From: a virus
Virus record (IMG/VR): IMGVR_UViG_3300022744_000097
Location: 1 to 24,009 of that record
Direction: 5' to 3' (one strand)
DNA length: 24,009 nucleotides
Positions 1 through 6,306 of the stretch are shown here, piece after piece. Position 1 is the first letter of the stretch; each line of letters begins with the position of its first letter. The notes beneath the pieces are model-generated. The model searched no databases. It worked only from the letters and a program-made list of their open reading frames with translations, and was not told the DNA's origin. Made by a program: the position numbers and the translations under genes.

Positions 1-211
1 AGTTCTTTTTCTGCTCTTCAACAGACGGGATAAGGAACGGTCTGGCAGGAATGTTTGCAATTGGCGAACCGAATTCGTGTATATAACCGAGCGCGGCATT
101 TCCTACCTCTTCATTTCGAGCATCCGTCGCCTCTGGTATCCCTACCATGATCTTATATTCTGCTATTTCAAGGATGCGCTTCATTTCATCCTCAAATAGG
201 CTTTTTTTCAT
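1..211 (-). CDS. HK97 gp10-like neck/head-tail protein (partial, 3' end outside window)
   Basis: Only the first 70 codons are present; the gene runs off the left edge. The visible protein has the pattern VGIPE, then NAALGYIHEFGSP, then NIPARPFL, which I recognise as the N-terminal half of phage HK97-gp10-like or virion-morphogenesis proteins of the head-tail junction. That family is thought to help join or complete the head and tail. The ATG at 211 follows the upstream DUF4054 gene by one base, and a GGAAG in the end of that gene can serve as ribosome binding site. Position after capsid and DUF4054 genes supports a neck or tail-completion role. The exact family is inferred from motif memory. 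Confidence 0.75.
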   Translation of the reverse strand, partial: MKKSLFEDEMKRILEIAEYKIMVGIPEATDARNEEVGNAALGYIHEFGSPIANIPARPFLIPSVEEQKKN

Positions 212-212
212 C

Positions 213-656
213 TTAATTACTTCCAGAGTAAAACAACGGAACCTGACCAAGAGAATACTGCCCTGCTGGCATAATCTGCAATCCTCCTGCACCCCAGATG
301 CGGGCAAGCTGAAGCAATCGTATGCCGTAACTAGTCATGTTCCACTGCCCGCCATCCTCCATTGATACAGAGCCAGCATCACGAGACACGGATACCTTAT
401 CTACCGTCTTCGACGTTTCAATGCCTTGAGCAGTGCCGCTGATACCACCAACAGCAGCCGCAAGAGCATCACGAGCAGATAAAACAAGGTTATGAGCTAC
501 GAATAACTTTGTAGCAAAGTCAAGTGTATCCTGATCTGTCCACACAAGAGGATTTAGATACAGCGGCGCGATATCTATCCATGGCTGTATCTGAGGGGCA
601 GTGTAAGCGTCGAACTCAGGAAATAGGTCTTTTACGCTTTGTGTTGTTATTGGCAT
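213..656 (-). CDS. DUF4054 family phage head-tail connector protein
   Basis: The 147-residue product begins MPITTQSVKDLFPEF and has a helical N-terminal half followed by GGQWNMTSYG and ARIWGAGG near the C-terminus, matching my recollection of DUF4054 proteins. These lie directly after the major capsid gene in phages with DUF1073 portals and are usually treated as head-tail connector or adaptor candidates. Here it follows the capsid gene and a small overlapping gene (616-813) and is immediately followed by the gp10-like gene. The start overlaps the end of the small upstream gene by about 40 bases, indicating translational coupling. Function is inferred from synteny. Confidence 0.75.
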   Translation of the reverse strand: MPITTQSVKDLFPEFDAYTAPQIQPWIDIAPLYLNPLVWTDQDTLDFATKLFVAHNLVLSARDALAAAVGGISGTAQGIETSKTVDKVSVSRDAGSVSMEDGGQWNMTSYGIRLLQLARIWGAGGLQIMPAGQYSLGQVPLFYSGSN

Positions 657-813
657 CTGGAATCACGTCCTGAATGATTGTAGAGAACTGCTTAACGTAC
701 CAATGATTGGCGATATCTTCAGGCACTTCATGAATCCCAACATCGAAATGCTGGGACTCGCCGAGAGCAACAGACAGGTCAAATGCCTGCGTTACTTCAA
801 TCTTAGATGCCAT
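616..813 (-). CDS. small conserved head-region protein, unknown function
   Basis: A 65-residue protein starting MASKIEVTQAF with a central IANHWYVKQF motif and a basic Asn/Lys/Arg-rich tail. The ATG at 813 is preferred over an upstream TTG because GGG lies seven bases before it. The gene overlaps the last codons of the capsid gene by 11 bases and its own 3' end overlaps the DUF4054 start. Small proteins with an HWYVK-like motif occur at this position in related phage head modules, but I do not know the role; a structural or head-completion function is possible. Confidence 0.6.
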   Translation of the reverse strand: MASKIEVTQAFDLSVALGESQHFDVGIHEVPEDIANHWYVKQFSTIIQDVIPDANNNTKRKRPIS

Positions 814-1771
814 CACAGTACCCAACTGTTTCGCCGCGTGGGAACTCTACAGCACCCAAACGCCCGTAGTATGTGGTTAATTGATTCAAACCACGATACT
901 CCAATGGAGTGCGTTGCAATGGAACCATTGGGAAGCGAACGAACGACTTCTCGTTGCTGTACAATGCCATGCGTTGAGTACCGCCAACGCCACGATCTGT
1001 CAGCCACTTGCTTGATACAACATCAAGAGGCACGCCGTTGTTTGCCATGCACAAGCTGTTAACTTTGATATATGTGAGCAACGACACGTTACCAGCATCA
1101 GACACGATTGTGCTATTGAGATAAGCAAACTTTAATGGAGGCAATGCGAGCTTAGTTGCTACGATGCTATAACCAGATGCAGCCCAGACTAATTGCTCAA
1201 ACGCGGCGATATCTTGCATGACTTGACGAGCTGTAGTTACACCGCCGCCCCATGCGCCAGTTACAGCGTTGGTTACAGTAGCAACCTTGGTGTCACTGTT
1301 CCATAATCCTGTTAGCGCAGCACCGCTGTAGGTCAAGCTGTCGTCGCCAATGTAAACCATGCGATCAACGTCCATTTGATGCTTCATTGTCAAAGCTTCA
1401 AACTTTTGTGAGTCAACTGGGCGACCGAGTTGCTGTGCAGATGCCAGCTCTGGAATAGTCCAGCCAAGCTCATAGCCGATTAAGTTTAATGGTGTAGCGG
1501 TCTTGCCGATATCCAATGCTAAGCCTGCAATTGTGGTTGAGTCTTTGCCGACCCAGCTAATACCATTGGGGCTAATCCCGCCAGCCATAGCAAAGCTAGA
1601 GTTGGTGAACGAACTAACCTCATCGGCAATGCTTACGTCTTGGCGTAATTGGATATCACGCCCGTAGGTGATGCTGACCAATGGCATATACATCGTCTGA
1701 TCTAAACGCTCCAATTCTCCTAATAGGAAAACGCCAGAGCTATCGATTGTGTTTCTATCAAATGTGAACAT
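803..1771 (-). CDS. major capsid protein (DUF2184 family)
   Basis: A 322-residue protein of the size expected for an HK97-fold major capsid protein of the DUF2184 family, which forms the icosahedral shell. Recognisable stretches include the N-terminal FDRNTIDSSGVFL, a central MVYIGDD and GLWN, and a C-terminal YYGRLGAVEFPRG. It lies downstream of the protease-scaffold (2274-3473) and cement-like (1783-2274) genes in the order typical of this head module. No maturation cleavage site can be identified by eye. There are 11 bases between the upstream stop and this ATG, consistent with one leftward operon. The family call rests on sequence pattern plus synteny. Confidence 0.85.
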   Translation of the reverse strand: MFTFDRNTIDSSGVFLLGELERLDQTMYMPLVSITYGRDIQLRQDVSIADEVSSFTNSSFAMAGGISPNGISWVGKDSTTIAGLALDIGKTATPLNLIGYELGWTIPELASAQQLGRPVDSQKFEALTMKHQMDVDRMVYIGDDSLTYSGAALTGLWNSDTKVATVTNAVTGAWGGGVTTARQVMQDIAAFEQLVWAASGYSIVATKLALPPLKFAYLNSTIVSDAGNVSLLTYIKVNSLCMANNGVPLDVVSSKWLTDRGVGGTQRMALYSNEKSFVRFPMVPLQRTPLEYRGLNQLTTYYGRLGAVEFPRGETVGYCDGI

Positions 1772-1782
1772 CTATCTATTCC

Positions 1783-2274
1783 TTAAATATTGTAAGCAAT
1801 TTCAACGTTGCCAGAAGCGTCTTGTGTGCCTGCGAATGTGCATCCCGTTACGGCAACGGTTTCGCCTGATACTAAAGCAGCTTCGATTGCGCCGATTACG
1901 CGAATGCCTGATGGGTTTGCGATACGCACATAAACTTGACTGCCGAGTGCTGGGGTGCCTGCGACGTTAACAACTGTCATATATCCGCGACGAACCACGT
2001 CGGCAACGCCGTTAACGGCAGGAACATCCACGCCAAGAGGGTCGCTCGCATTGCTTCCAGTCATAGGGAATGGACGGGCAAGGATGCCATAGATCACACT
2101 GGCTGTATCGCTTGCAACGAGAGGGACGAACTTGCCCGATACGATCTTGCCGAACATGCCGTAGTTGGCGAAAGGCAAAGCCGAGTTCAACAGTTGTGGC
2201 TCGACTGTGGTTGATTGTCTGCGGCTGATATCGCCACGGATGCCGTTCGGCATGCGGTATAGAAAAGCTACCAT
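1783..2274 (-). CDS. structural cement-like capsid decoration protein (Gp24-type)
   Basis: Starting at the ATG at 2274 (TAATG overlap with the upstream stop; GGAG nine bases before), the product is 163 residues. It contains YGMFGKIVSG, followed by YGILARPFPMTG and a beta-rich C-terminal half with repeated Gly/Val turns. This resembles the small beta-barrel cement proteins (annotated as structural cement protein Gp24) encoded between the protease and the capsid gene in DUF2213/DUF2184 phages. Such proteins decorate and stabilise the shell. A further ATG 15 bases upstream would add five residues but lacks a ribosome binding site. Function is inferred from family resemblance and position. Confidence 0.7.
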   Translation of the reverse strand: MVAFLYRMPNGIRGDISRRQSTTVEPQLLNSALPFANYGMFGKIVSGKFVPLVASDTASVIYGILARPFPMTGSNASDPLGVDVPAVNGVADVVRRGYMTVVNVAGTPALGSQVYVRIANPSGIRVIGAIEAALVSGETVAVTGCTFAGTQDASGNVEIAYNI

Positions 2275-3473
2275 TATTTTTTGCTCCAAAATTCACGATT
2301 ACGTTTATTAATTTCATCCACGGTTAGATGCGCTGGTCTCATGCTTCCCATATCAACAGCGGAATGGCGAGTGCCTTTTGCTTTGTTGAGTTGAGCTACA
2401 AGATCAGAAGATGCCAAGAATACATCTGCCACTTGACTCGCGCTCAAGCTATCAACAGCACGCCCGCGCAGGAATACTTTCACTGCTTCGGCTGTCTCCT
2501 GAATGCCTAGGGCGGCATTGATTGACTCGACCATTGCGGTATCTTTAGATTTAAACTTCAGGCTAGGGCTAAGAATCTCTACGCGACTACGCAACTCTGA
2601 GTCATGCACAACCACGCCAGCTTCTTCAATTTTTCCTGCCGCCACAACGTCGGTAGGGCTGTCCTCTGCGGGCACGTCCTCGTCTTCGTCTTTGGCTTCC
2701 AGCTTCTCTAAGCGTTCATCGATTGCTTTTAAGCTATCCAGAATCTTAGACATGGCATCGGTTGCCTTGTCTTCTTTCTTTGCTTCCTCTAGTTCGTCTT
2801 TGACTTCTTCCACTGCCTCTTGAAACGATTCCTCGTCTTTAGCGTGGAAGTAAGCCAGCAGGCGATCTATGGCACTGCGCTTCTTTACCATTTTAATAGT
2901 TTCCTTGTCTCGGATTGAACATCTAACGCCAGCACGACCACGCGACACTAGCGCGACGTGATTACCTATGATATTGGTTTGTCTGCCAACACCAATGGAG
3001 TCTTGGATGTAGTGCGTGTCATAGCCGCACGATACTTGTCTTAAGTTATTTTTTTGGATTGCTGTAATGGCTTCACGGTCTGTTATAAGTAGATCAGCTA
3101 ACAATAAATCTGCTTCTTCGTACTCACCGCGCCGAACATTCTGCGCTAGACCAACGGTTAACGCACGCCAGTTGTCGGGAGAAACGAATTCATCTGGGTG
3201 GTCAAGCGTAACGCTTTTCCCTTCGAACGATGCGAGCGTTTCGGGGGAAAATACTTCTTCTTCGGTGCGGTGAATGGTAACGATACCCGAATCTGTCTCG
3301 ATTGGAGTCTCATCTTTGGCATATAGCTGCGTTCCTGTGCGTGCAATAGGAACTGCCTCACAAAGCAAATAACCTTCAGGGGTTGAGCTTATGCGAGGCG
3401 AAATATCTTCGGTAGTGTAAACGCGCAGAACTCCAGCGCGGTCTGTCATCTTAATTTTCATTACTGTCATCAC
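2274..3473 (-). CDS. DUF2213 capsid maturation protease fused to scaffold-like region
   Basis: A 399-residue protein. Residues 1 to about 190 match DUF2213, a prohead-protease-like domain, with LDHPDEF (candidate His) and GNHVALVSRGRAG (candidate Ser). From about residue 195 the sequence becomes charged and helical, rich in Glu, Lys and Asp, with heptad-like IDERLEKLEAKDE, as in internal scaffolds cleaved during head maturation. The C-terminal region ends in REFWSKK and may contact capsid. Fusion of protease and scaffold in one chain is common in such modules. A TATAAT-type promoter (3491-3518) lies just upstream, making this the first gene of a separate leftward transcript after the inserted cassette. 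The start has no strong Shine-Dalgarno; ATGs inside the first five codons are alternatives. Confidence 0.8.
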   Translation of the reverse strand: MMTVMKIKMTDRAGVLRVYTTEDISPRISSTPEGYLLCEAVPIARTGTQLYAKDETPIETDSGIVTIHRTEEEVFSPETLASFEGKSVTLDHPDEFVSPDNWRALTVGLAQNVRRGEYEEADLLLADLLITDREAITAIQKNNLRQVSCGYDTHYIQDSIGVGRQTNIIGNHVALVSRGRAGVRCSIRDKETIKMVKKRSAIDRLLAYFHAKDEESFQEAVEEVKDELEEAKKEDKATDAMSKILDSLKAIDERLEKLEAKDEDEDVPAEDSPTDVVAAGKIEEAGVVVHDSELRSRVEILSPSLKFKSKDTAMVESINAALGIQETAEAVKVFLRGRAVDSLSASQVADVFLASSDLVAQLNKAKGTRHSAVDMGSMRPAHLTVDEINKRNREFWSKK

Positions 3474-3490
3474 GACGTTATGTAATTGCC

Positions 3491-3518
3491 ATTATACTCT
3501 TATTTAAAATAAATGCAA
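3491..3518 (-). promoter_or_regulatory. sigma70-like promoter for capsid genes
   Basis: On the minus strand TTGCAT (3518-3513) is followed by a 16-base spacer and TATAAT (3496-3491), 18 bases before the DUF2213 start. It would restore leftward transcription of the capsid genes downstream of the oppositely oriented cassette. The spacer contains the AT-only dyad TTATTTTAAATAA. Confidence 0.6.
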
Positions 3519-3560
3519 GTTATTTATTTCACTGAAAGTGGTAGCGTTGCGGTTGGTGTT

Positions 3561-3575
3561 GTGTCATAGTGTAAT
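3561..3575 (+). promoter_or_regulatory. recurrent promoter/operator-like element, copy 1
   Basis: GTGTCATAGTGTAAT lies 22 bases before the LigA-related start. Identical or one-base-different copies occur at 21906-21920 and 23439-23453 at almost the same distance from the next gene. TAGTGT could act as a -10 box, although the -35 region here is poor. It is either a weak or activated promoter or a regulator site. Confidence 0.5.
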
Positions 3576-3596
3576 TGTCAACTAAGGAGATTCATT

Positions 3597-3998
3597 ATGA
3601 TGCCTACACAGATAGAAGAAGAAAGGCGGCTGCGTATTAAGGTATCTGTATGGGCTTATGCTTACGAGATAATGAATGACCCTATAGCCACAGATCAGCA
3701 GTTCGACGAAGAATGCGCCAAAGTGAATATCTTCCTCAACACTGGCAGGCACGACGATTGGTTTAGGTCTAATTTCGACCCATGGACAGGAATGTGGGTC
3801 AGGAATCATCCAGATTTGGCGGGGCTGCATAGGATATATCTCATGCATAAGGTTAAGTTCAGGAGAATATACGGCGCAGATCAATACGTTGTGTGCGAAA
3901 GCTTCTTGCCACCCAACACAACATCGATTATAGTGTATAATATGCACCGCAAAAACGGTAAGCGGTGCGTTAAATCATCAAGGAGAGTAATACTATGA
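3597..3998 (+). CDS. DNA ligase LigA-related protein (phage accessory)
   Basis: A 133-residue protein resembling the small phage proteins annotated as DNA ligase LigA-related, which are similar to the N-terminal Ia-like helical domain of NAD-dependent ligases. Supporting motifs are VWAYAYEIMNDP, DQQFDEEC, TGRHDDWFR and TGMWVRNHPDLAGL. There is no adenylation lysine motif (KxDG), so it cannot be a complete ligase; its role is unknown. AAGGAG precedes the tandem ATG ATG start. It is the first gene of the rightward cassette. The C-terminal part of the frame overlaps a promoter, a hairpin and the start of the next gene, so the last 20 or so residues may carry regulatory sequence more than protein function. 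Confidence 0.7.
   Translation: MMPTQIEEERRLRIKVSVWAYAYEIMNDPIATDQQFDEECAKVNIFLNTGRHDDWFRSNFDPWTGMWVRNHPDLAGLHRIYLMHKVKFRRIYGADQYVVCESFLPPNTTSIIVYNMHRKNGKRCVKSSRRVIL
3906..3934 (+). promoter_or_regulatory. internal sigma70-like promoter
   Basis: TTGCCA (3906-3911), a 17-base spacer and TATAGT (3929-3934) lie inside the 3' end of the LigA-related gene and about 60 bases before the next start. The -10 overlaps an ATAGTGT motif also found at other phage promoters. Confidence 0.5.
3944..3968 (+). other. leader hairpin
   Basis: Perfect 7-base arms GCACCGC (3944-3950) and GCGGTGC (3962-3968) enclose an 11-base loop. The hairpin would lie at or near the 5' end of a transcript from the promoter at 3906-3934 and ends 27 bases before the start of the next gene. 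There is no U-tract, so a terminator is unlikely; a 5' stabilising or translation-control structure fits better. Confidence 0.45.
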
Positions 3999-4135
3999 AC
4001 GACTGGAACACATACGACGATAGCGGTACGTGGAAAGGCACCCCAGCCTATTTCGACGCGCTAGACCGTCAGCACGAAGTAGATCGGCTGTTTGATCGGT
4101 ACAGCGAGGCGAGGGGGATTTATGAAGAACGCTAA
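3995..4135 (+). CDS. small hypothetical protein, 46 aa
   Basis: The ATG at 3995 follows AAGGAGAGTAATACT and overlaps the end of the LigA-related frame by four bases. The product (MNDWNTYDDSG at the start, GIYEER at the end) is acidic and aromatic with no membrane segment. It overlaps the Rha start by 14 bases, so the two are probably translationally coupled. I do not recognise the family. Confidence 0.6.
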   Translation: MNDWNTYDDSGTWKGTPAYFDALDRQHEVDRLFDRYSEARGIYEER

Positions 4136-4799
4136 ATTGGCAGTGGTTCAGAGCGATGCACTGGTAACAAGGTTCAGGAGCAAGATAACCACAACAAGTT
4201 TTATTATCGCAGAAAGGACAAACAATCAACATAAAAACGTCATGGCATTAATTAGGAAATATGAAAATGAATTAAGCGAGCTTGGAGAAGTCGCGTTTCA
4301 AACGCGACTTAACACTCAGGGTTCGGCGACTGAATATGCTGTTTTAACAGAAGAGCATACTTCTCTTGTTTTGATGCTGCTGAAAAATAACGAAGTCGTG
4401 GTAAGATTTAAGCTTGATATAACGAAAGCATTTTTTAAAATGAGGGAGGAGCTTGGAAGGGTAAAAGAAAACAAGCAAAATATTAACTGGATTGAGGTTA
4501 GAAATGATACAAAATCTGGATACAATTCAATGAAAGTTTATCTTGAGGAGGTTAGGGCTGATTTAGGAAAAGAAACAGAGGAGCATCATCACACCAATGA
4601 AGCAAGAATGATTAACGGTCTAATGACTGGAGTTTTTTCAGCAAGAACAAGAGATAACTTATCTAAAGATGAATTAGCTGAAATTGTATTTATGCAACAA
4701 AGAAATGCAAAGCTAATAATTCAAGGGCTATCTTACCCAGAAAGAAAGGATGCATTAAGACTAATGCTTACCGACCTAAGACTAAAGAGGTTATCATGA
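4122..4799 (+). CDS. Rha family phage regulatory protein
   Basis: Starting at the ATG at 4122 (GAGGGGG seven to eight bases before), the product has 225 residues. Residues about 20-105 match the phage pRha domain: TTSFIIAERTNNQHKNVMALI, then the Y-A-V-L-T-E-E-H segment, MLLKNNEVVVRFKLDI and AFFKMREEL. Rha proteins are DNA-binding-type regulators first noted in lambdoid phages, where they can interfere with phage growth. The C-terminal half is helical and unassigned. The gene looks more AT-rich than its neighbours on either side, suggesting separate acquisition. It overlaps the previous gene by 14 bases and the next one by ATGA, so it is part of one rightward operon. Confidence 0.8.
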   Translation: MKNAKLAVVQSDALVTRFRSKITTTSFIIAERTNNQHKNVMALIRKYENELSELGEVAFQTRLNTQGSATEYAVLTEEHTSLVLMLLKNNEVVVRFKLDITKAFFKMREELGRVKENKQNINWIEVRNDTKSGYNSMKVYLEEVRADLGKETEEHHHTNEARMINGLMTGVFSARTRDNLSKDELAEIVFMQQRNAKLIIQGLSYPERKDALRLMLTDLRLKRLS

Positions 4800-5071
4800 A
4801 CGAACTACAAGAACGAATAGATATAGCAGCAATGCTATCAACAGAGATCACGCCAGAGGAATATGCTCTACTCACAGGAAGGTTGTCCGACCTCGCGCTG
4901 GGCGACGCAAACGAGGAGGATATGATGGACTTAATTTACTCGATGCACAGCAAGGGAGGGCTGGCACGACACTTCTCAGCGCGGCTATCCGAGGCGGTTG
5001 ATCTTGAGATGAGCGTCGAGTATTTCAACTACTACCTAGCGGCGAAGAAGGTTGAGGTGTGCGATGAGTAA
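4796..5071 (+). CDS. hypothetical acidic protein, 91 aa
   Basis: Starts with the ATGA overlap at the Rha stop. The product is mostly helical and acidic (MNELQERIDIAAML, later YSMHSKGGLARHF and SAEVDL-like helices), with no cysteine cluster or membrane segment. Base composition shifts back to GC-richer than Rha. I do not recognise a family. Coupling to Rha suggests co-expression, not necessarily a shared function. Confidence 0.65.
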   Translation: MNELQERIDIAAMLSTEITPEEYALLTGRLSDLALGDANEEDMMDLIYSMHSKGGLARHFSARLSEAVDLEMSVEYFNYYLAAKKVEVCDE

Positions 5072-5312
5072 TAGGGAAATTATACTTAAACTGATAGATA
5101 AGGCGTTGCAATCCCAAAATACTTACGACGACTATCCACTTATAGCTTATGCCGTTAAGGGAAATGGAAGGAGAAAGGGAGATCATGGATATTTTTGCAA
5201 CGAATCGGCGGAACACATGATAGGGCAGGGCAGGAGATACAAGCATCTCATGCACTTGCTTATCATGATAAAAAAGGAGATGGAAAATGTTACTGTTAAA
5301 ATGGATACATAA
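5064..5312 (+). CDS. hypothetical protein, 82 aa
   Basis: The ATG at 5064 overlaps the previous stop by eight bases. The protein is basic in the middle (KGNGRRKGDHGY) with helices at both ends (REIILKLIDKAL; HLMHLLIMIKKEM). An upstream in-frame ATG at 5052 would add four residues but has no better ribosome binding site. Family and function are unknown. Confidence 0.6.
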   Translation: MSNREIILKLIDKALQSQNTYDDYPLIAYAVKGNGRRKGDHGYFCNESAEHMIGQGRRYKHLMHLLIMIKKEMENVTVKMDT

Positions 5313-5463
5313 TCTTACTGGCGTGATTGTTGTGGTGTGCATGGCAATCACATGCCTAGGGCTACTAGCAACGGATTTAGACTTAACGGATCAAGTCATT
5401 GCATGCATACTGTGTTTTGCGGTATGGTTGGTGATGGACTGGGCTTGGGAGCAGGAAAAATGA
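5287..5463 (+). CDS. small membrane protein, 58 aa, two membrane segments
   Basis: ATG at 5287 is preceded by AGGAG with seven-base spacing inside the end of the previous gene. The product has two hydrophobic segments, about residues 12-28 (VIVVVCMAITCLGLL) and 37-52 (VIACILCFAVWLVM), separated by a short acidic loop, and ends WEQEK. The hairpin topology resembles small phage inner-membrane proteins such as holin-like or exclusion proteins, but no family is recognised. Confidence 0.55.
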   Translation: MLLLKWIHNLTGVIVVVCMAITCLGLLATDLDLTDQVIACILCFAVWLVMDWAWEQEK

Positions 5464-5681
5464 ATAAAAGAAAAGACGAGTGTGGGTTTTGTAAAAGAAG
5501 ATCGTGCTACTGGAGAGTAGTTAATGAAAACTATGATAACATAGCATGCGCTAGGCACATTGACGCGCTACATTGCCATGCAAACGAAGCATTAGGAAAG
5601 AATAATGGAGTTGCTAGATGCAATATATCATCAACAGCAAAGCTAAGGCGTGGCGATAAATATGAAATGATGGAGCTTTAA
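5460..5681 (+). CDS. cysteine/histidine-rich small protein, 73 aa
   Basis: ATGA overlap with the preceding membrane protein gene; AGGA five bases upstream of the ATG. The protein starts MNKRKDECGFCKRRSCYW and later has CARHIDALHCH, giving CxxC plus further C and H residues that could bind a metal ion. It may be a small zinc-binding protein. No family is recognised. Confidence 0.6.
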   Translation: MNKRKDECGFCKRRSCYWRVVNENYDNIACARHIDALHCHANEALGKNNGVARCNISSTAKLRRGDKYEMMEL

Positions 5682-5683
5682 TT

Positions 5684-5809
5684 ATGGATGATTCGACAGA
5701 TTTAGAAAGCGATACAGGGCAATGCCCGTGCTGCGGCGAGAAGGTTGTATTTGACGGCTATTCATGGTATTGTACTGAATGTGATTTTCATTGCGTAAAT
5801 GAAGGGTAA
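5684..5809 (+). CDS. mini zinc-ribbon protein, 41 aa
   Basis: ATG at 5684, two bases after the previous stop, with GGAG in the end of that gene. The 41-residue product contains CPCC, then WYCTECDFHC, the spacing of a minimal zinc ribbon (two CxxC knuckles about 15 residues apart). Tiny zinc ribbons of this kind are frequent in phage accessory operons; the role is unknown. Confidence 0.55.
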   Translation: MDDSTDLESDTGQCPCCGEKVVFDGYSWYCTECDFHCVNEG

Positions 5810-5816
5810 ATTTAAT

Positions 5817-5963
5817 ATGTTAATGCTACAAGTAATGTTATGGTTGCTGCTGTCGCCTGTTATGATTGTGTTTGCAATTGTTTACAGAGCTTTTGAGCTT
5901 CCGATTAGGCAATATCAAGAGTGGGGAAATCGATTGGTTGAAAAGGTAAAGGAGTTAAAATGA
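5817..5963 (+). CDS. small single-pass membrane protein, 48 aa
   Basis: The product has one N-terminal hydrophobic segment (LWLLLSPVMIVFAIVY, about residues 9-24) followed by a charged helix ending VEKVKELK, typical of a bitopic inner-membrane protein. The ATG at 5817 has AGGG about 12 bases upstream; the ATG at 5823 is a possible alternative. The stop overlaps the next start (ATGA). Confidence 0.5.
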   Translation: MLMLQVMLWLLLSPVMIVFAIVYRAFELPIRQYQEWGNRLVEKVKELK

Positions 5964-6151
5964 TTGAACACTGCATATTCGTGCCACATAGCGAACATCT
6001 GAACAAGTTAGATCATAGATTGACACATGATCTAGCTAGAATTGCTAGAATGATTAAACTTACTGAATTCAAAAGTATTAAAAACTTTCGTGGTAGTGAT
6101 TTTATCAGATTAAGAATGTATGGAGTTATGGATAGGAGAGAATTAAAATGA
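5960..6151 (+). CDS. hypothetical basic protein, 63 aa
   Basis: ATG at 5960 follows AAAGGAGTTAAA and overlaps the previous stop. The protein is helical and basic (DHRLTHDLARIARMIK; IRLRMYGVMDRRELK). No membrane segment or cysteine motif is visible and no family is recognised. Confidence 0.55.
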   Translation: MIEHCIFVPHSEHLNKLDHRLTHDLARIARMIKLTEFKSIKNFRGSDFIRLRMYGVMDRRELK

Positions 6152-6306
6152 AACCACATATATGGTACTCATGCGGTCAGTGGCATTGCCGCCTAAAAGG
6201 GCATGTTGGTTATATTTTAACAGCAGGAAAATGGGGTAATCCAAAGCAAGCTTATAACAATATGTCGCTTTCAAGTCTATACTCAACACTATACTGCGCC
6301 CGTTAA
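6148..6306 (+). CDS. hypothetical protein, 52 aa, last gene of cassette
   Basis: ATG at 6148 overlaps the previous stop and follows GGAGAGAATTAAA. The product starts MKPHIWYSCGQWHCRLKG and is aromatic with three cysteines. Its stop TAA (6304-6306) overlaps the stop of the convergent head morphogenesis gene (TTA on this strand, 6303-6305), so the cassette abuts the structural module without any intergenic base. No family is recognised. Confidence 0.55.
   Translation: MKPHIWYSCGQWHCRLKGHVGYILTAGKWGNPKQAYNNMSLSSLYSTLYCAR

Noticed and set aside
803-1007. Overlapping minus-strand frame at 813-1007 in the capsid gene
   Set aside because: It lies in an alternative frame inside the conserved capsid gene with no family resemblance.
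703-1062. 119-codon plus-strand frame
   Set aside because: Antisense to the major capsid and neighbouring small gene, with atypical Cys/His-rich composition and no ribosome binding site.
2503-2823. Open frame on the plus strand rich in serine
   Set aside because: It is antisense to the Glu/Lys-rich scaffold part of the DUF2213 gene; Ser runs are the reverse complement of acidic codons. No ribosome binding site.
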